30,573 nt of DNA from a virus, in IMG/VR virus record IMGVR_UViG_3300023118_000239, positions 1 to 30,573 of that record; one strand, given 5' to 3'. Under the pieces are notes generated by a model. That model ran no database searches and was not told the origin of the DNA. It was given only the letters and a program-made list of their open reading frames with translations. Position 1 is the first letter of the stretch; the number at the start of each line of letters is the position of its first letter. Both the position numbers and the translations under genes were made by a program. This document shows, piece after piece, positions 28,851-30,573 of this stretch.

Positions 28851-29676
28851 GCCCAGCTTCCGGAGCTGGCCGTTTGATGAAGCCGGCAAACAGGTTCGCC
28901 ACCTCCTGACGGAACAGCACCGCATCGTCGTAGTTGTCCAGACTGCGCAGCCGTTTCAGCACCGGCGCCAAGCGAGGTACGCCACGCAGTTGCCCCGGCT
29001 CCATCGGCTCGAAAATATGCAGCACCTGCGCAGCTGGCACACGCACCAGCTGGTTGTAACCAGCGTTCAACGACGACGAGTCGCGGGGATGCGATAGGTA
29101 CATCCAATACGCCACGCGCTTGCCGGCCGGGTTAAACTCGATTCCGGCGCGAATCACGTTGCCGTTCTTGGCGGCTTCGAACTTATCGTGCGGGACAAAC
29201 TCAGGGGCCAGCGCTTGCAACTGCAGCGGTACCGCCAAGCCTTCGCCCGGACTGCGCGGCCGCAATCGCACAAAGCATTCACCGGCAGTTTCGACGGTGC
29301 GGGCCACAAGGGCCTGCATGCCGTAGAAGTCGGTCAGCTCATCGGCGTCTGCTTCATCCACCCAGTCGTCCCACAGCTGCTGCTGGAGTTTGCGCAGTCC
29401 GGCATCGTCGGTGGTCGGCCTGGGCGTGATCCCCGTGCCGATCAGGTTGCTGACGCGTTTGTCTATGACGTTGAAGGCGTACGGGTCATTGCGCACCGCC
29501 GCCCGCGAACGTGCCCGCAGGTTGCGTAGTGCCGGGGTGTTGATGCTGTTGATGCCGTTGTCGGTGGCTTCCCAACTGGCCGAACGTCGGCCCTCCCCGG
29601 CGCCTTCGTAACTGGCCTTGATGTTCGACGGCAGCAAGAATCCGTTACGGGTCAGCGTCGGATAGTGTCGGGCCAT
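28795..29676 (-). pseudogene. Truncated lambda-family portal gene
   Basis: The first 277 or so residues are a lambda-type portal protein, the vertex ring through which DNA enters the capsid. N-x-x-R-A-R-S-R-A-A-V-R-N-D-P-Y-A and the V-L-H-I-F-E-P-M-E-P-G-Q-L-R-G-V-P segment are family-typical. Lambda's portal has over 500 residues. After F-A-G-F-I-K the frame soon enters gpD DNA read out of phase and stops at 28795. The start overlaps the gpW-like stop (TAATG). Loss of the C-terminal half makes the prophage unable to package DNA unaided. Confidence 0.8.
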
Positions 29677-29882
29677 TAGAGTCCTTTGCCTCCGTGGGTA
29701 AGCCGCACCACGCGAGAGCGTGGCCCGGCGGCGTTGGTCAGCGACGTGCGGATCTCGTCGCGGGCCTTCAGCAGTTCGTCGATGGAGCGGTACTCCACCG
29801 TGCGGTCGCTATAGCGCACGGTCTTTTCACCGCGCGCAATGGCGCGCTCGATGGCATCGAGGTGCTTCGGGGTAAACGACAT
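29676..29882 (-). CDS. gpW-like head-tail joining protein
   Basis: This 68-residue protein resembles lambda gpW, which joins head to tail. It has a helical N-terminus (L-D-A-I-E-R-A-I-A-R-G), a beta hairpin (K-T-V-R-Y-S-D-R-T-V-E-Y) and a second helix (I-D-E-L-L-K-A-R-D-E-I). It lies between terminase and portal, as in lambda. The start is one base from the terminase stop, and the stop overlaps the portal start. It appears intact. Confidence 0.75.
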   Translation of the reverse strand: MSFTPKHLDAIERAIARGEKTVRYSDRTVEYRSIDELLKARDEIRTSLTNAAGPRSRVVRLTHGGKGL

Positions 29883-29883
29883 A

Positions 29884-30573
29884 TCAGCGTCTCTTCAGGT
29901 AACCACTTGTTGAACTGCGGCGTTGAGGGGGTGCAGCGGGTCGCGTTTGGGCGACCGGGGCAACGGGTTGCGGCGCTGGTTGCGGTATCACGGGAGCCTG
30001 CTCGGAGACCGTGACACGCTCGGCGGTGACCGCCTTTTCATCGAACAAGCCAGCCTGAGCCAGAGAGTTTCGTACCCGATCCCAGTCGTGTTCCTGATAC
30101 CGGTTGATGCCGAGGTAATGCGCCATTGCCAGGCAATACACCATCAGGTCGAGCGCTTCGTTGCGCTCGGCCTTGCCCTTAATCCACTCGATACGCTTGT
30201 GACCACGCACGTACTTAGCGACCTTTCGCTCGGCCACGCACTGGGCGAAGAACTCATCCGGCAGGTCGTTGGCAAAGTGCACCGCACCTGGGCCAGACTC
30301 AAACGGGTAGCGGTTGTAGATCCAGTCCTTCGCGGTGTCGGTACCGACAAACCACAGCTCCGCACCGCCGCGTTCGGTCTGCCCCTTCCAGGTCACATCA
30401 ACCATCGAAGGCCGCTGAGCGATCACCGGCTTGCCAGGCTTGCTCGCACCCTTGATGGCGAAAATGTTGCGCCAGCGTCGCACGCGGCAGAACTGATACA
30501 CCTCATCCGTGTGGTGACCACCGGAGTCGACAGCAACCGCAAGAATGCCCAGGCCAACGCCGCAAGGGTGCCG
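29884..30573 (-). CDS. Terminase large subunit, GpA family (C-terminal part, runs off the window)
   Basis: The visible 229 residues are the C-terminal nuclease half of a lambda gpA-type terminase. V-A-V-D-S-G-G-H-H-T-D-E-V-Y near the window edge carries the expected nuclease aspartate. A-L-D-L-M-V-Y-C-L-A-M-A-H-Y is the closing helix of the family. A proline-rich disordered tail follows. The frame is open to base 30573, so the ATPase half lies outside. It heads the packaging and head cluster of prophage 2. Confidence 0.85.
   Translation of the reverse strand, partial: RHPCGVGLGILAVAVDSGGHHTDEVYQFCRVRRWRNIFAIKGASKPGKPVIAQRPSMVDVTWKGQTERGGAELWFVGTDTAKDWIYNRYPFESGPGAVHFANDLPDEFFAQCVAERKVAKYVRGHKRIEWIKGKAERNEALDLMVYCLAMAHYLGINRYQEHDWDRVRNSLAQAGLFDEKAVTAERVTVSEQAPVIPQPAPQPVAPVAQTRPAAPPQRRSSTSGYLKRR

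Noticed and set aside
1-30573. CRISPR array, rRNA operon or retron
   Set aside because: No spaced direct repeats of CRISPR type, no rRNA sequence and no reverse transcriptase frame were seen on either strand.

Overview
The window looks like accessory DNA from a Pseudomonas chromosome, probably of the P. fluorescens group. I infer this from the GC-rich phage genes, the CTGT-N8-ACAG LexA boxes and the linked umuDC/SRAP genes; no housekeeping gene is present to confirm it. It holds two internally deleted prophages of the same general type, separated by an AT-richer island of antiphage genes bounded by tRNA gene fragments.

Prophage 1 (about 1-14740). Minus-strand genes, read from right to left, are a cro-like repressor, a cII-position gene, an O-like replication protein, a DnaB helicase, a truncated integrase-like gene, a truncated tape measure, P2-like tail genes U, X and D, a GH19 endolysin and the Rz/Rz1 spanins. 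The whole head module and most of the tail are missing, because the integrase-like gene is joined directly to the tape-measure 3' end. To the right lie the CI repressor, operator-like repeats on both sides of it, a plus-strand early operon ending in a DUF4224-type protein and an integrase, and a low-GC minus-strand insert (about 10190-12400). This insert encodes an AAA+-type ATPase, a two-TM membrane protein and two small proteins, and is the best candidate for an undescribed phage-borne exclusion or defence cassette.

Island (about 14741-22149). It starts at a tRNA-Ser(UGA) 3' fragment and ends at a tRNA-Gly(CCC) 3' fragment. Between them are a putAbiC-type abortive-infection membrane protein, a divergent PIN-domain protein, a MITE-like inverted repeat, two copies of a roughly 70-residue protein family (a third copy opens the window), and a two-gene AAA ATPase/DUF4435 operon that matches the PARIS system (ariA-ariB).

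Prophage 2 with SOS genes (about 22310-30573, continuing to the right). Minus-strand genes are terminase large subunit, gpW-like joiner, a portal gene fused by deletion to the 3' part of gpD, a lambda-R-type endolysin, Rz/Rz1 and a Dam-like methylase with a LexA box. Then come a SEC-C/TPR protein and umuDC divergent from an SRAP gene, around a second LexA box. The gpD end and the spanins closely match those of prophage 1, but the endolysin has been swapped. The first 14 codons of the GH19 gene survive in prophage 2 as a small leader ORF coupled to the new endolysin.

Coding calls rest on reading the protein sequences; no database search was possible. Family names are recognition-based, and deletions and operators are inferred from sequence comparison inside the window.
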